DNA of 64,000 nucleotides from Nothophaeocryptopus gaeumannii (Eukaryota > Ascomycota > Dothideomycetes > Mycosphaerellales > Mycosphaerellaceae), in the NCBI GenBank assembly GCA_031771865.1, contig JASISA010000027.1, positions 1,178,001 through 1,242,000 of the forward strand, written 5' to 3'. The notes beneath the pieces were generated by a model. The model searched no databases. It saw only the letters and a list, made by a program, of their open reading frames with translations, and was not told the DNA's origin. This document shows positions 1 through 10,673 of the stretch, in pieces (the first letter of the stretch is position 1; each line of letters begins with the position of its first letter). Position numbers and translations under genes: made by a program.

Positions 1-1
1 T

Positions 2-2185
2 GGCGACGATGCAATCAAGGCTCCTGCAGAGGAGCCAGGCTCTCTGACTACATCTACGCTTCCGATCAACCCGGCGCGTATTTCGATCGATAGCCCGCGA
101 CCTTCTACAGAGTTCACACCGGACGAGTCTTCCGCGAGACCTTCACTGGAATATTCAAATGGCATACAAACGCCTTCTAAGAGTGCAGTCGAACTGCAAG
201 CAGAGCTGGAGCATATGAGATCGGACTACGCGAAGGCGGAGACACAGCGCCAGGAAGAGATGCATGCCTACATGGAACGTATAGATGCCTTGCAAGCTAA
301 GCTCACATACCTGGCGAAGGAGACAGTGGCTGCTGCGAAGCAGGCCAATGCTGCTGCTGGTGCTGGAAGTACAGAGAAGCAAATGGCTGAGAAAGATGAG
401 AAGATTGCGCTCTTGATGGAGGAGGGCGAGAAGCTTAGCAAGAATGACATGCAACGCCTACAGACAATCAAGAAGCTGAGAGCCAAAACCACCGAGGACG
501 AGAAGAGCAGCGCTGAGCTGAAGAGGAGATTGGAGCGAGTGGAGAAGTCAGAGGCCGATCTCAAGGCCAAGGTGCGGAGGTTTGAAGTATCGGAGCGACA
601 GGCTGCTGAGAAGGTCAAACAGATTGCTGCCATCGAGAAGCAGGTCGAGGAGCTGTGGGTAGATCGCGAGAACGCCGCTGAGCTAGTTCGAACTCTCACG
701 ACACAGTTGAAAGAGGCAAGGGAGAAAGCGGCAAAGGCCGAACAAGAGGCTGCCAGTAAGGCTTCCGAGGCTGACAAGGGCAGAATCGCAGATTTGCAGA
801 ACGAGCTTGAGGATGCTCAAATCGAGAAGAAACTTGCCGAGGATAGGGCGGCGTCGGAGATCAAGAAGGCGAAAGAGGAGGCTGATCGTCAGCGAGAGAA
901 GTTTGGCGTACGAGAGTTGGAGATGAAGAATGAGATTCATGGGCTGGAGTCTCGGCTGGAAGCGATGCGCGCAAGAGCGGAGGAGGCGACCTCATCTGGC
1001 GGATCAACTGATGGCGAGAGCAGCGTGAAGCTGATGCGACAGGTCGAGACATTGCAACAGCAGTACGCACTTGCGAAGGGTAATTGGGAGACCATTGAGG
1101 GTTCTCTCAATGCAAGAGTCGCGGCGCTGGAGAAGGAGAGGGATGACTCCAGCAGAAGAGAAGGAGAGTTCAGAAAGAAAGCCAGAGATTCTGTGACGAA
1201 AGCTAGAAAAGCTGAAGAGGAGCTCGAGAGCACGGCAGACCGAATTAGGACCCTCGAACAAGAGATCAAGTCCCAGCAGGAGCAGATTGACTGCCTCCAA
1301 TCCAGGCTGAATCAATCCGAAACCTCTCTCAGCGATGCCAAGTCTGACTTCGACCGCCAACGCAAACTGTGGGAGACAGAAACCGCCTCACGTCTGGAAG
1401 AAGAAAAGTTGAAATGGCGAAAAGAACACGCCCACCTTGCTGCCCTTCAATCACCCACTGCATCCTCCCGCAAAGCCTCCGCAGCAGACTACATCACCGC
1501 CAGAGGCTCCAAACCTCTGACACGCATGACCTCCTACGACCTAGCAGCACTCCACACCGACTACCAACGACCTCACAGCTCCTCTCGGCGAGGCTCACAT
1601 ATTCCTACTCCAATCTCAGCAGCATCCGCCCGCGGGTATCCAGGCCCAGGCACAGGAACACCCACCGAAGCCTGTCCCTCAATCTCCCGCCGCGAATCAA
1701 CCCTATCCTTCGATCCCATACCCGCAAACAATATCCCACCAACCCCATCCATTGAAATCGATACTCGTCGTCTAAGCGAAGACTTCTCGCCCCAACGCAC
1801 AATCGCAGACCTCGTATCCGCCACCTCAACAGCCGGACCCGGCGGCGCTGGGCCGAGCGTCCAACTCGTGGAACGCATGTCCCAACTCGTCCGGAAACTC
1901 GAGTCCGAGAAAGCGAGTTTCAAAGATGAGTTGCAAAGACTGTCGCAGCAGAGGGATGAAGCGAGGAATCAAGTTGTTGAGTTGATGCGAGAAGTCGAGA
2001 AGAAGCGGAAGACCGAGGAGGTGGAGAAGGAAATGGACACGTTGAGACAGAGGTATAACGCGAGTTTGGAGATGTTGGGGGAGAGGGAAGAGGAAGTGGA
2101 GGAGTTGAGGGGGGATATTGTTGAATTGAAGAGGATTTACAAGGAGTTGGTTGAGGCGAAGGTTGGTGGGAATAGTGGGTCATGA
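2..2185 (+). CDS. SGM1: TMF1/Sgm1-like Golgi coiled-coil protein, 5'-truncated by the window
   Basis: The reading frame is open from the window edge, so the true start lies outside; the first Met inside is at 215. The visible 727 residues are almost all heptad coiled coil rich in Glu, Lys, Arg and Ala (about 240-1430). A Ser/Pro-rich linker follows (about 1450-1800), then a second coiled coil ending at the stop. The C-terminal block, with a LEMLGEREEEVEELRGD segment followed by a D-x-x-ELKRIYKEL stretch, matches the TATA-element modulatory factor (TMF) C-terminal domain of human TMF1 and yeast Sgm1. Those proteins act as golgins that bind Ypt6/Rab6 at the Golgi, and the same role is inferred here. 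No intron is needed in the visible part. The assignment rests on the C-terminal motif; the coiled coil alone would not identify it. Confidence 0.8.
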   Translation, partial: GDDAIKAPAEEPGSLTTSTLPINPARISIDSPRPSTEFTPDESSARPSLEYSNGIQTPSKSAVELQAELEHMRSDYAKAETQRQEEMHAYMERIDALQAKLTYLAKETVAAAKQANAAAGAGSTEKQMAEKDEKIALLMEEGEKLSKNDMQRLQTIKKLRAKTTEDEKSSAELKRRLERVEKSEADLKAKVRRFEVSERQAAEKVKQIAAIEKQVEELWVDRENAAELVRTLTTQLKEAREKAAKAEQEAASKASEADKGRIADLQNELEDAQIEKKLAEDRAASEIKKAKEEADRQREKFGVRELEMKNEIHGLESRLEAMRARAEEATSSGGSTDGESSVKLMRQVETLQQQYALAKGNWETIEGSLNARVAALEKERDDSSRREGEFRKKARDSVTKARKAEEELESTADRIRTLEQEIKSQQEQIDCLQSRLNQSETSLSDAKSDFDRQRKLWETETASRLEEEKLKWRKEHAHLAALQSPTASSRKASAADYITARGSKPLTRMTSYDLAALHTDYQRPHSSSRRGSHIPTPISAASARGYPGPGTGTPTEACPSISRRESTLSFDPIPANNIPPTPSIEIDTRRLSEDFSPQRTIADLVSATSTAGPGGAGPSVQLVERMSQLVRKLESEKASFKDELQRLSQQRDEARNQVVELMREVEKKRKTEEVEKEMDTLRQRYNASLEMLGEREEEVEELRGDIVELKRIYKELVEAKVGGNSGS

Positions 2186-2356
2186 GCATGAGGTGATGAT
2201 TACGTCCTCTTCTTCTTGTCGAAATATGATACAATTCTACGCACTCGAGCGTATTCTACTGCATGCCCAACTACTCCAAACTATACTTCTAGCTTTATCC
2301 AATGCGTTCATCTCTATCCAACCCACTCCGATCCAGCCGACCTTCTTCGCTTCGAC

Positions 2357-3942
2357 TCACCACCTCTCCGCCTTCTTCCCAATCACACCCCCATCAAAAT
2401 CCCCCCGATTCCACCGCTTAATGTCCCCTCCACACAACTCCCAAAGTTTCGCATCCAACTCCACCTGTCTCCTCTTCTTCTCCTCAGAACTCGGACTCCT
2501 CGCTTTCTGCACACCTTTGCCCTTGCCAGGCAGCGGCTGAACCGAAGTCGCGGGCTTCACAAAGCTACTCATATCCAGAATTGAGCTCTCATCTCCAAAT
2601 GTCCCCGGTTGCGGCTGCTGTTGCTGCCCAGGTCGTAAAGGCGGCGTATTGAATAGTCCTCGTCCTATTCTTTTCCAGGGTGAAAGAGACGGCATACCGC
2701 CGAAGGGACTATCTGCGACTAGTGGCCTATCGTTCAAGTTCGGAGGTGTGATATTCGGGAGCGCAGAACCAGCATTCCGGAGGTTAGCGTCACGACTGCT
2801 CTCTGCTCGAGAGAAGATGGGAGGTTTGGCAGGGGATTTTGAGGGCGATTTGCGAGGGCTGGGTGGATACTCTTGTTCGAGGCCTTCCATGCTGTCTTCG
2901 AGGGAGGTGTCGGGTTCTTCGTCTTGTTCGGGCATGATGAGCTCGCCTAGAGGGACTGGTGTTCCATGAGGACGGCGAGGAGTCCGGGCGTCTCGAGGAG
3001 GAGGCGACGGTTTGGTGGTTGAGCGGGCTGTGTCGTTTTCTTGATCTGCTTCTACCATGTCGGAGTCTTCGTGAATGGTCTCGTTTGCAGGTCTTGATCG
3101 TTGAGGTGGTGTGATTCTTCCAAAAACACTCCCACTTCCGAAGACATCATCACCGCCTGTCTGGAAGACGAATGGCTGGTTGGGAGGCGCCACTTGTTGC
3201 GAAGCTGCAGGAGGCTCCTGCCTTCTCCTCGCCGGTGCACCAGAAGGGCTCCCATCCCCTTTCCTCGTGCCTCTAACCTTCGCAATCGTTCTCCGTCTCC
3301 TAGCCGGTACCTCCTGCCTAGTCTCCGCCTTCTCCTCCTCAACCCCATTGTATTCTTCTTCCACTTCCTGCCCTCTCATTTGGGCCTTCCGAACAGCCTC
3401 CCTCATCTCCCTCCCCACGACAGCATGTATCCCCGTCATCAGTTCCGCCCTCCTCGCAAAACTCTCATAATTCTCCTGGATCAACGCCCCAGCCTCCGCA
3501 TTCAGCGCGCTGTCCGGGTTTGGCTGAATCAGCAGACAAGAGATCGTGATTAGGACATCCCGCAATGTCAATTTACTATCCCAATCCCGCTTGAGCGTCT
3601 CGACGCATACACCGCCAGTGTTAGGGTCGACATTAGGATGGAATATGGGAGTACGAAAGTTCGCTGTTGGAGGTGTTTGAGGGTATGTAGGCGGGATGGA
3701 CAGATGGAGCTTCCATACTCCAGCTGCGAAAGGTGTATGTGTCGGTCCGGCGAGGAGAATGTCGAGTTGCGTTAGGTCGTCGGTAGAGGAGGAGGATGAG
3801 GTCGAGAAGAGGTAATTCGGCGGAAGAGGTTGATTGTGCAAAGCGCCATGGTCCGCTGCTAGACGGCGGAGCGCTCGAGAGTTCTGATACTCATATCGTT
3901 AGTGGTTGTCCATGGGTTGCTGGGCGAGCGGGCACGTACCAT
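2357..3942 (-). CDS. Ubiquitin-conjugating enzyme E2, UBE2S-like, with long disordered tail
   Basis: Coding exons are 3940-3942 (the ATG alone) and 2357-3883, giving 509 aa. The 56-bp intron 3884-3939 has a GTACGT donor, a CTAAC branch site and a CAG acceptor. Without it the E2 fold lacks its first helix (NSRALRRLAADHGAL) and the frame has only a TTG start. The UBC fold spans about residues 3-155: HPN at 83-85, catalytic Cys94 in GGVCVETLKRDW, then a CLLIQPNPDSALN segment and ENYESFARRAELMTGIH. The last two closely resemble human UBE2S, the E2 that extends Lys11-linked chains with the anaphase-promoting complex, so I infer that subfamily rather than a generic E2. Residues about 165-509 are Pro/Ser/Arg-rich and look disordered, much longer than the UBE2S tail. 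The gene converges with the upstream golgin. Confidence 0.85.
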
Positions 3943-4502
3943 GTCGCAAAAATGCTATGTTCCAAGATCCGATGCTTGCGAGTTCTGCCCAAGTGCTGCT
4001 CTAGAAGACTATGCTGTGCTGGTCCATGCAATGCGATCAAAATGCAATGTATGTCGAGTACCATACACCGAGTTGTATGTATGTAATTGTTCGCAGATCG
4101 AAGTCGAGGTTTGTTGTTTATGCGCGAAGTGTCTGCAGAGCGGCTTCCGAAGCGACGTGTCGTGACGCGAAAGCACGCGTCCATCCAGCCCCTCAGCCGC
4201 TGCAGGGGCATTGGAGAGCGAGCTTCTGTTGAATCTGCTCCACCATTCATTAAGTCATACAGGTATTAAAGCTATGTACAGCATATCAATCTGCCATCTT
4301 GCCCCTGTTATCCGCCTCTGCTCGTAATTCCGTATCCATGCTGCTGTAGTATTCATTCCGCTCATCCGATCCAGACCGCTCATTTGGCGTGTCAATAACC
4401 ATTCCCAAACCCATCCTAGAAACGCCCAAATACCCAACAAATCCAAAGTCAAGCGATTGACCTATCCTCACAGATCCTCGCGCGCCTCGGAGAACTTGCT
4501 GT

Positions 4503-5404
4503 TCAAGAATCCACCTTGATCTCTGGTGCTTGAGCGTTCTCCGCCTTGGCCGCTTCATTCTGCAAAGGCGATGTGTGCTGCAATTGCTTCTCTGGTTTCG
4601 GTGTTGCTTCGCGGTTCGGAATCGATCCCAATTCAGAGCCTTGTCCACTCTGCCCTCGTTTCCTGCCTGTCAAATGGTGGTGCCAGGCGCTACCCTTGTC
4701 CGCCTTGTCTGCGGTTGCTGGCCGGTCTGAATCACTGCCGACACCAGGCACAGTATCCATCATTCGTGCGAAAACACCTCGCTTCTTCTGGGGCTGGGGC
4801 TTTGGATCGTCAATGTTCACATCCTCGAACTTGTCCTCCTCTTGCGTTTGTGGCACTTGAAGTGGCCGTTGGTACGAGTTGGAGGAGCGAGGAAGAGGCT
4901 GGAACGTCCGACTATCGAGCGATGCGCGCGGTCGGCCTTCTGGTTGGATGACTGGTGATCGAGCAGAAATATCCTGTGCCAAGTCAGTCTCCAAATCAAG
5001 CCGTTCTGCTCTTTTCTCAACATACAAATGACCTCCTGTACGAATCGAACGACTCCCGCGAGATATTGAAAGGCTCATTCTCGTTGAAAGCACATCGGTG
5101 CAGCGAAGACGAAGTAGTCGATCGCGACGATGTCGTTCCTCCCCAGAAGGTCTTCTTCTCTGTCGGCGACGGTGGCATGAAGACGCCCGAGTCGTTGATC
5201 TCTGTGGTACAACGGTCAACGAACAGCTTGGCGACCGCATATCCGTCGATACTCACCACTCAGCTTGTACTCGACAGGGCCCTTCGTATCAACGTCCAAC
5301 TGCTTTGTGCCATTGGCCTGCGTTCCATCGCCACTGGATTGCGTCGTGGGTTGCGGCCGGACATTCTCATCCTGCTTGCGAAACGGGTTCTTGATAATGG
5401 CCAT
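4503..5404 (-). CDS. Conserved fungal protein of unknown function, three exons
   Basis: Exons 5257-5404, 5026-5201 and 4503-4973 join in frame to 264 aa. Intron 1 (5202-5256) runs GTGAGT to CACAG and restores a Glu codon. Intron 2 (4974-5025) runs GTATGT to GCACAG at phase 0. The start is the Met of MAIIKNPFRKQDENVRP. The protein is hydrophilic with no membrane segment. Short ordered-looking islands lie between Ser/Pro-rich stretches: NPFRKQ at the N-terminus, a YKLSEINDSG stretch, PPSPTEKKTFW, ENEPFNISRESFDSYRRSF and KRGVFARMMDTVPG. From memory such islands recur in uncharacterised Pezizomycotina proteins, but no function is known to me. The acidic/Lys tail may be disordered. Confidence 0.75.
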
Positions 5405-8023
5405 ATTTGCGAGTGCCCTAAATGTATCGATTATGGTGCTTTTGTGACTACGGCGATATCCTGCTGTCTACCATGCGCTGTTACCGAGACCGAATGTAGC
5501 TGATGTTGAAGAAACACTGATGATGTATGAATCAAGTCGAAGTCGAGACCCTGCAGGTTGGGCTAGCGTTTGGGCGAGGTAAGAAGCCCGGCCGTGGGAC
5601 AGGAGCAACTCAGCGCAGAGTGGGTCCAGAGTGCAGAGTGAGCTGGAGAGGTGATGATGTTGTGTCTTCGTGGAAAGCGGAACCGGCGGTGGGGAACGCC
5701 TCCGATTTTAACTAGCAATGCGCAGCAGCGAGTACCTGGACGAGTTGTCGGCCGGATGAAAGATGAGTTGCGACGACTGAGCGGATGCGCGGCAAGCACA
5801 TCACTTGTGATGGTCTTCCTCTTCTGAGCCGACAAATCAGACGACTCCGGTACTTTATACCTTCTGGGAATCTGATGTTACGGATGCGACCACAAGCGAC
5901 CGGCCCGACGAGGACAGAGGAATCAATCAAGACTTCTTGATGAAGGCGAGCTTCACCCGGACGGCGTAACTTAGTCGAGGGCTGTGTTTTCAGCCTGTCA
6001 ATTTTCTTCGTCTCTGTTACCGCGGCGATGTCTGCTTGTACGACCAATCTACCGTTTCACGTCAAGCCATGCACGATGATCCCGACAACGGCCTTGCGTC
6101 GCGGACATGTCGCCGAGCTGGCTGAGGTCGACCTCTGAGAGATGCATAATCGATTTATTGTGCCAATCCAACGCCTCTGCATGCGCCTCGGCGCCGTCTT
6201 TCAGCACTTGGCCGCATGTCTTGGAGCTGCGACCGCGAATTTCCATCTCGCAGTCCATGACATCAGAGGACTTTTCCGCGAGGATGTGGCTTGTATATCA
6301 GCATCAAGGTTTGGCTGATGCATGCGAAATTGCGAATAGATGCCCTTGCTGTCGCATCGCAGTTCGGCCGGCGTGAGACCTTTCCGATGTCGACGGGGAT
6401 AAACCTCTTTTACATCGCTGTCCCTTCCGACACTTCCATGGTATACCGGTACCTGCTTCTCAAGAACGAGTACGGTCTTACTCGACACCCGCGCAGGGGT
6501 CCTGGCAGCATGGGTAGCACACTCTAGAACGAGATCACTTAGCACCTGGCCTGGAGCTTATGATCATACTATCCAGGATCATGCCGGATCACAATGAACG
6601 TCACTCGAACTGTTGTCGCCAAGCAGCATTTGAAGCAACGGCAGATCTCGGACGCTGACCAAGCTCGAGATGGCTTATATCAACCTGTCGCGACTCAAGC
6701 CAAAGCTGTAGACCAGTACCTTGGCTACCTTCGGATCCTGTATACGGCGCCCTACAGTTGCTTCCCTACAATTGCTTCATTGCACAGAACGTGGCATGAA
6801 GACAATGCAAAGGCCGACGGTCCGACTTCAGATGTATGGCTTGTGTATCATTCATCGACCAGTACGTACCACCATGCCTTTATACACCGCTTGGGCCGTG
6901 GTATCATTCAAGACTCGCTCTGCCCTAAGTCGACATCTGTATAAGTGATTTTCATGGCAGACAATGTCTTCCCCTGGCGGTATCGACGCAAGCGGATACG
7001 GATTCGTGTGTCGTCGAGTCTCAACTGCTGCGATCATTCTCGAACCCACGTAGCCAGAGGTAGGTTATGCGAGCATGTTAACTGCACTCTCGGGGACCAT
7101 GATCATTGTAGTAACTCATCTTGGACCTACCCGAGACCGACAATCTCTGCATTTACAAACTCATTGGATATCTCAGAGGATACACACGGAGGATACTGTC
7201 GAATAATCAACACACTCTGTCATTTTCAGCCACGTAACAAATCTATAAGCTACTTCTTGTGATGTGATGCCCACAGCAAGACTGCTTTGGTAGCAAAAGC
7301 ACACGAGGCTGAGCAGGTGTCTTGTATGAACACAAAACCTCAAGCCGCCCTTCTCACCAGGCTGCAGCCTGAAAGCAACAGGCCTAAGTCATCAGAACAC
7401 CAACACAAGCAAACACAGAGCAGCCAGCCCACCAGCATTGATTGGAAGGGCGTAGCAATTGACTTTGAGGCCTACCGGTCAGAGGCTGAGAACGAGCTGC
7501 GCCGCAAATGGGCACTGGGCAAGGCGGGCGGCTCATGGCACACACGGGAGGAGAGTGGGCGATATTATAAGACAGATAGCCTCCCATATAATAGCACTCC
7601 TACATGATCCTTTGCCAAGTTCGACATTGCCGCCAACGAGGTTGTCCTTCCTCTCCTGCTTGGACCTGTATTGTATGAAATCGAGAACCCTCCCACCCAC
7701 ACGCCGTCGTTGATAATGATGTGGGGTATCGATACTGTGTCCCGCCTTCCCCCTCGCTACGAACGCCGGAAACGCAAAGCTCCTCAGCACAGAAAGATAC
7801 AAACAACATCAACAGAAGACATTGACCAGAAGCGACGAGCAAAAGAGTAAACCGCGGCGCCCAGACATTCGAGAACGCAAACATCATTCAAGCAGCGGCA
7901 ACCATTCGCAACGGACGAGGCGGCCGTTGATGACGGCCAGTGATGGCGGCAGAAGTTCCGAAGAATTCGGAGCCGAAGACCGTACCACGATGGTTCGTCA
8001 TCGCAATGCGGGAATGCGACGAC
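5405..8023. other. Gene-poor stretch
   Basis: No supported gene in 2.6 kb. Open frames on both strands are short, biased towards Arg and Ser, and lack conserved motifs or consistent splice sites. The one frame that looks mildly protein-like runs from the ATG at 7326 to 7607 (plus), with a WKGVAIDFEAYRSEAENEL stretch. It could be a decayed gene or transposon fragment, but I do not recognise it. Confidence 0.5.
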
Positions 8024-8849
8024 TTAGTTGAGACGTCGGTAATCGCGACGGCTATCCTGACGATGGTGATGATGATACGAAGATGAGCGGTTGTTGCCAG
8101 GCTGAGATTGCGACGACGAGGGATAATTGGCCGACTGCGAGTACGGCGCGCCATTCTGGTTGTGCGATTGCGACTGCGACTGCGACTGCGACTGCGACTG
8201 CGAAGACGAGCCGTTGCCGGAGCCTCCAGCTCGTCCAAAATTCGTCTCGGGAAATTCGACATTGCTGTACGGGTTATCGTAGCCATCGCCGAGTGTATCA
8301 GGGCCCCAGAGCTGATATGTTTGGTCTGTCGCGCGGGGATCCTGAGGCCAGTTGGGCAACCCTGCCGGCTGCTGTGACGATGAAGCTGATGCGCCTGTAC
8401 CATAACCGCCGATGTAATTTGGCTGCTGTTGCGGTTGCTGCTGCTGCCGGCTATTCACTGTTGTAGAGGTCAGCGATGCGCAAAGTGGATTGCGAGATGC
8501 GCGTCGCAGCAGACTCACCATTGCCGCCATAGCCAGCAGGCGCCGTGCCGTTCGGACCATTTGCCGTGGCGGAGGCGCTAGTTCCAGCGTTTGGAGCATA
8601 TCCTTGGCCGTCCGTACATCAGTCAATACGGGCTTGCTCACGGTGGAAGTGAAGCGACTTACAGGATGTTTGACTGTAGCTGCGGACTGAAGCTGCAGCG
8701 CTGGCGAGAGGCGTGGGAAATCCGGTCGCGGTGGCTAACGCAATGTTAGAGGTGTCAAGGGCCTGACGATGCTGTCTCTCGCTGTAGTACGTCCTCTTCG
8801 TGCCATTCGCGCTCCGCTGCGGAGTAAGGGAAGGATACTGGTAGGGCAT
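8024..8849 (-). CDS. Gln/Ser-rich hypothetical protein; stop codon formed at the first splice junction
   Basis: The best model is exons 8663-8849, 8519-8602 and 8024-8457. Intron 1 (8603-8662) has a GTAAGT donor and AAG acceptor; intron 2 (8458-8518) runs GTGAGT to CAACAG. The lengths keep frame (235 codons), and composition is continuous across both joins: Ala/Ser/Thr-rich, then Gly/Asn-rich, then poly-Gln, then an SQ repeat and a His/Arg tail. However, joining exon 1 (ending in T) to exon 2 (starting GA) creates TGA. Either intron 1 uses sites I have not found, or a base is wrong, or the gene is broken. The start is the Met of MPYQYPSLTPQ. No domain is recognised. The low-complexity C-terminus suggests a disordered, possibly nucleic-acid-associated protein, but this is only inference from composition. 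Confidence 0.45.
8164..8203 (+). repeat. (GACTGC)n microsatellite encoding Ser-Gln repeats
   Basis: Six near-perfect copies of a 6-bp unit. On the minus strand it is read as alternating Ser and Gln inside the last exon of the Gln/Ser-rich gene. Copy number is likely to vary between strains. Confidence 0.85.
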
Positions 8850-10673
8850 CGAGGGCGAGATCGAGAGTTGATGGCGCGCTGGAAGCGGATTCGTGGTGTC
8901 GCACGTTCGAGTCTCTGTCTCTCGGCAATGGACGTCTTGGTCTTGGTAAATCAGTTGTAGTAGACAGTTTTCAGCTGAACGGTGGTGGCAGAGAACTAGG
9001 AGAGCTAGACAATCGCTCGAGAAAGTATTGAAGCGCGAAGGAGCCCGTCGTGGTGAGGAGGAGAAGGATGATGATGAAAGCGAAGACGAACACTCGAGGT
9101 CCAGAAGCGGCGGGAATCGGCGGCTGCCACCACCAGGCCACGCAGCTTGAACACTCCTGTTGCCCTTCCCAGAGAGCAGCCCTCTGGCGGCCCGAGTCGT
9201 GCGGTACGTACAGATCTGTGCTTCCAAGAACGAGTGGCCTCAATGGTTTGGCGGTTCCTGTTCGTGCAAGGATATCGCCGGTCCTCTTCGGCAGAAGCTC
9301 TGAATGACCTACCATAGTCTTCGGAATGTCCTAAAGACTGCCCTACGAGCTTACAAACAGGCCAAATCGGGACGGCCTGGCCACAAAAGCGAAGTTCCTC
9401 GAAGCTCTTTTCGGTTTCAGAAACAGCAGGTTGGCAGCTAGCCGGCAATGGCGTGCGGAGAGAGCTGCAGCGTCGGGTGGACAACCAGCAATCGTTGCTC
9501 CACGGGGTTGCTCATTTGTTCGCGTAGGAACGCGAGCATGCCTCAGTGTGAAGGCTCGTCGGCCAGCTCCCATTCGGATATTCTCGACCCAGCGCTCCAA
9601 TACCATCTCTTCTCCGCCTCGGGGAGGCCGTGCCCGACGAGGAGCTCGAAACAGGTTTTTGGAAAGGACGCAGATGACGAAGCCGATAGTGCCAGCGTAG
9701 GTCTTAGTCTGAGGCAGGTGACGGCATTGTCATAGTCTTGTATCTCCCTCGCTTGCTGCGTGAGCCGTGTGTACGCAGTAGGAACACCCCATGCCACTCC
9801 ATCGTGGAGGGGGTGCGGCCTCTTCTGCCAACTCTTCTGATTCGTGTACCGTCCACGCATTGCCAATTGAAGACGCGCAGCAGCCGCCGTGGCTTGTGAT
9901 CATGCGTGTCCGCTGCATCATTGTGCTTATCGTGAAGCTCGAGTTGCTCTCGTGTACACTCTCGTCGAGGCCATTGGACCAGGGAAGGCGGAGGCGAGGT
10001 ATGAGACGCTGCAAGGCCAAGTCGCTTAGCGTACACAGGAGCTCGACATTGGGGCCATGTGAACATCCGAATCGAGGGTAATCAGGCGAATCGAAGACGC
10101 GTAAAGGCAGACCGGTGAGGCAGGTTCCGAGATGGGAGATGTGAAGTCGCGTCACTGAGAAGTGCTCAGTTTTTTGGGCGATCCTGGATCAGAATATAGA
10201 GGCAAAGCTTCTTCGCGATTTCCGCGCGTGTTGCAAGTGCTAGTTACCTTCTTTTCAATCCAAGATACGGGCAATGGGCAATGCAATGGGCAGTGGGCAA
10301 CGGGCAATGTACGCGGGGGCATGAAGGTGTGCATGCGGTGGAGCTTGTACCTTGGGACGTGAAGTGCGGCTGGGATCGGCTCGGCTACGTAGCTTTCCTA
10401 GGCCGAGCATCTCTCGACCAGCCGTCTGCTCCCAAACTCTAGACCATGACACACAATGTCCGTCGCCCTCTAGCATTCCAGTAGCACAGGATGCGATGTC
10501 CATGGCTCCAGGATTGCCTGCTGCCGTCAGGTTTATGATCACTTCCGGAAGGCGCAGTGCGTCCCCATGCTCAGTCGGTGTTGTGATCTAAGACGTGGTG
10601 GCTTCTCAGGTAATGTGTATATCCTGTGTGCATGCGGCCTCGTTTTCCTCTGTCCCGATCATGCCTTTTTATT
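8850..10673. other. Intergenic region between two divergently placed genes
   Basis: Contains the upstream regions of the minus-strand Gln/Ser-rich gene and the plus-strand zinc-finger gene. Overlapping open frames here have no motifs and no usable splice structure. A short AT/GC-alternating patch near 10262-10310 (repeats of GGGCAAT/GGGCAAC type) is the only local structure seen. Confidence 0.5.

Noticed and set aside
268..777. 169-codon minus-strand frame opposite the golgin
   Set aside because: Antisense of Glu/Lys/Ala-rich coiled coil gives a Ser/Leu/Phe-rich shadow; no start context or motif.
7326..7607. Possible gene fragment (WKGVAIDFEAYRSEAENEL)
   Set aside because: Mildly protein-like but short, no family recognised and no splice partners; left inside the intergenic entry.
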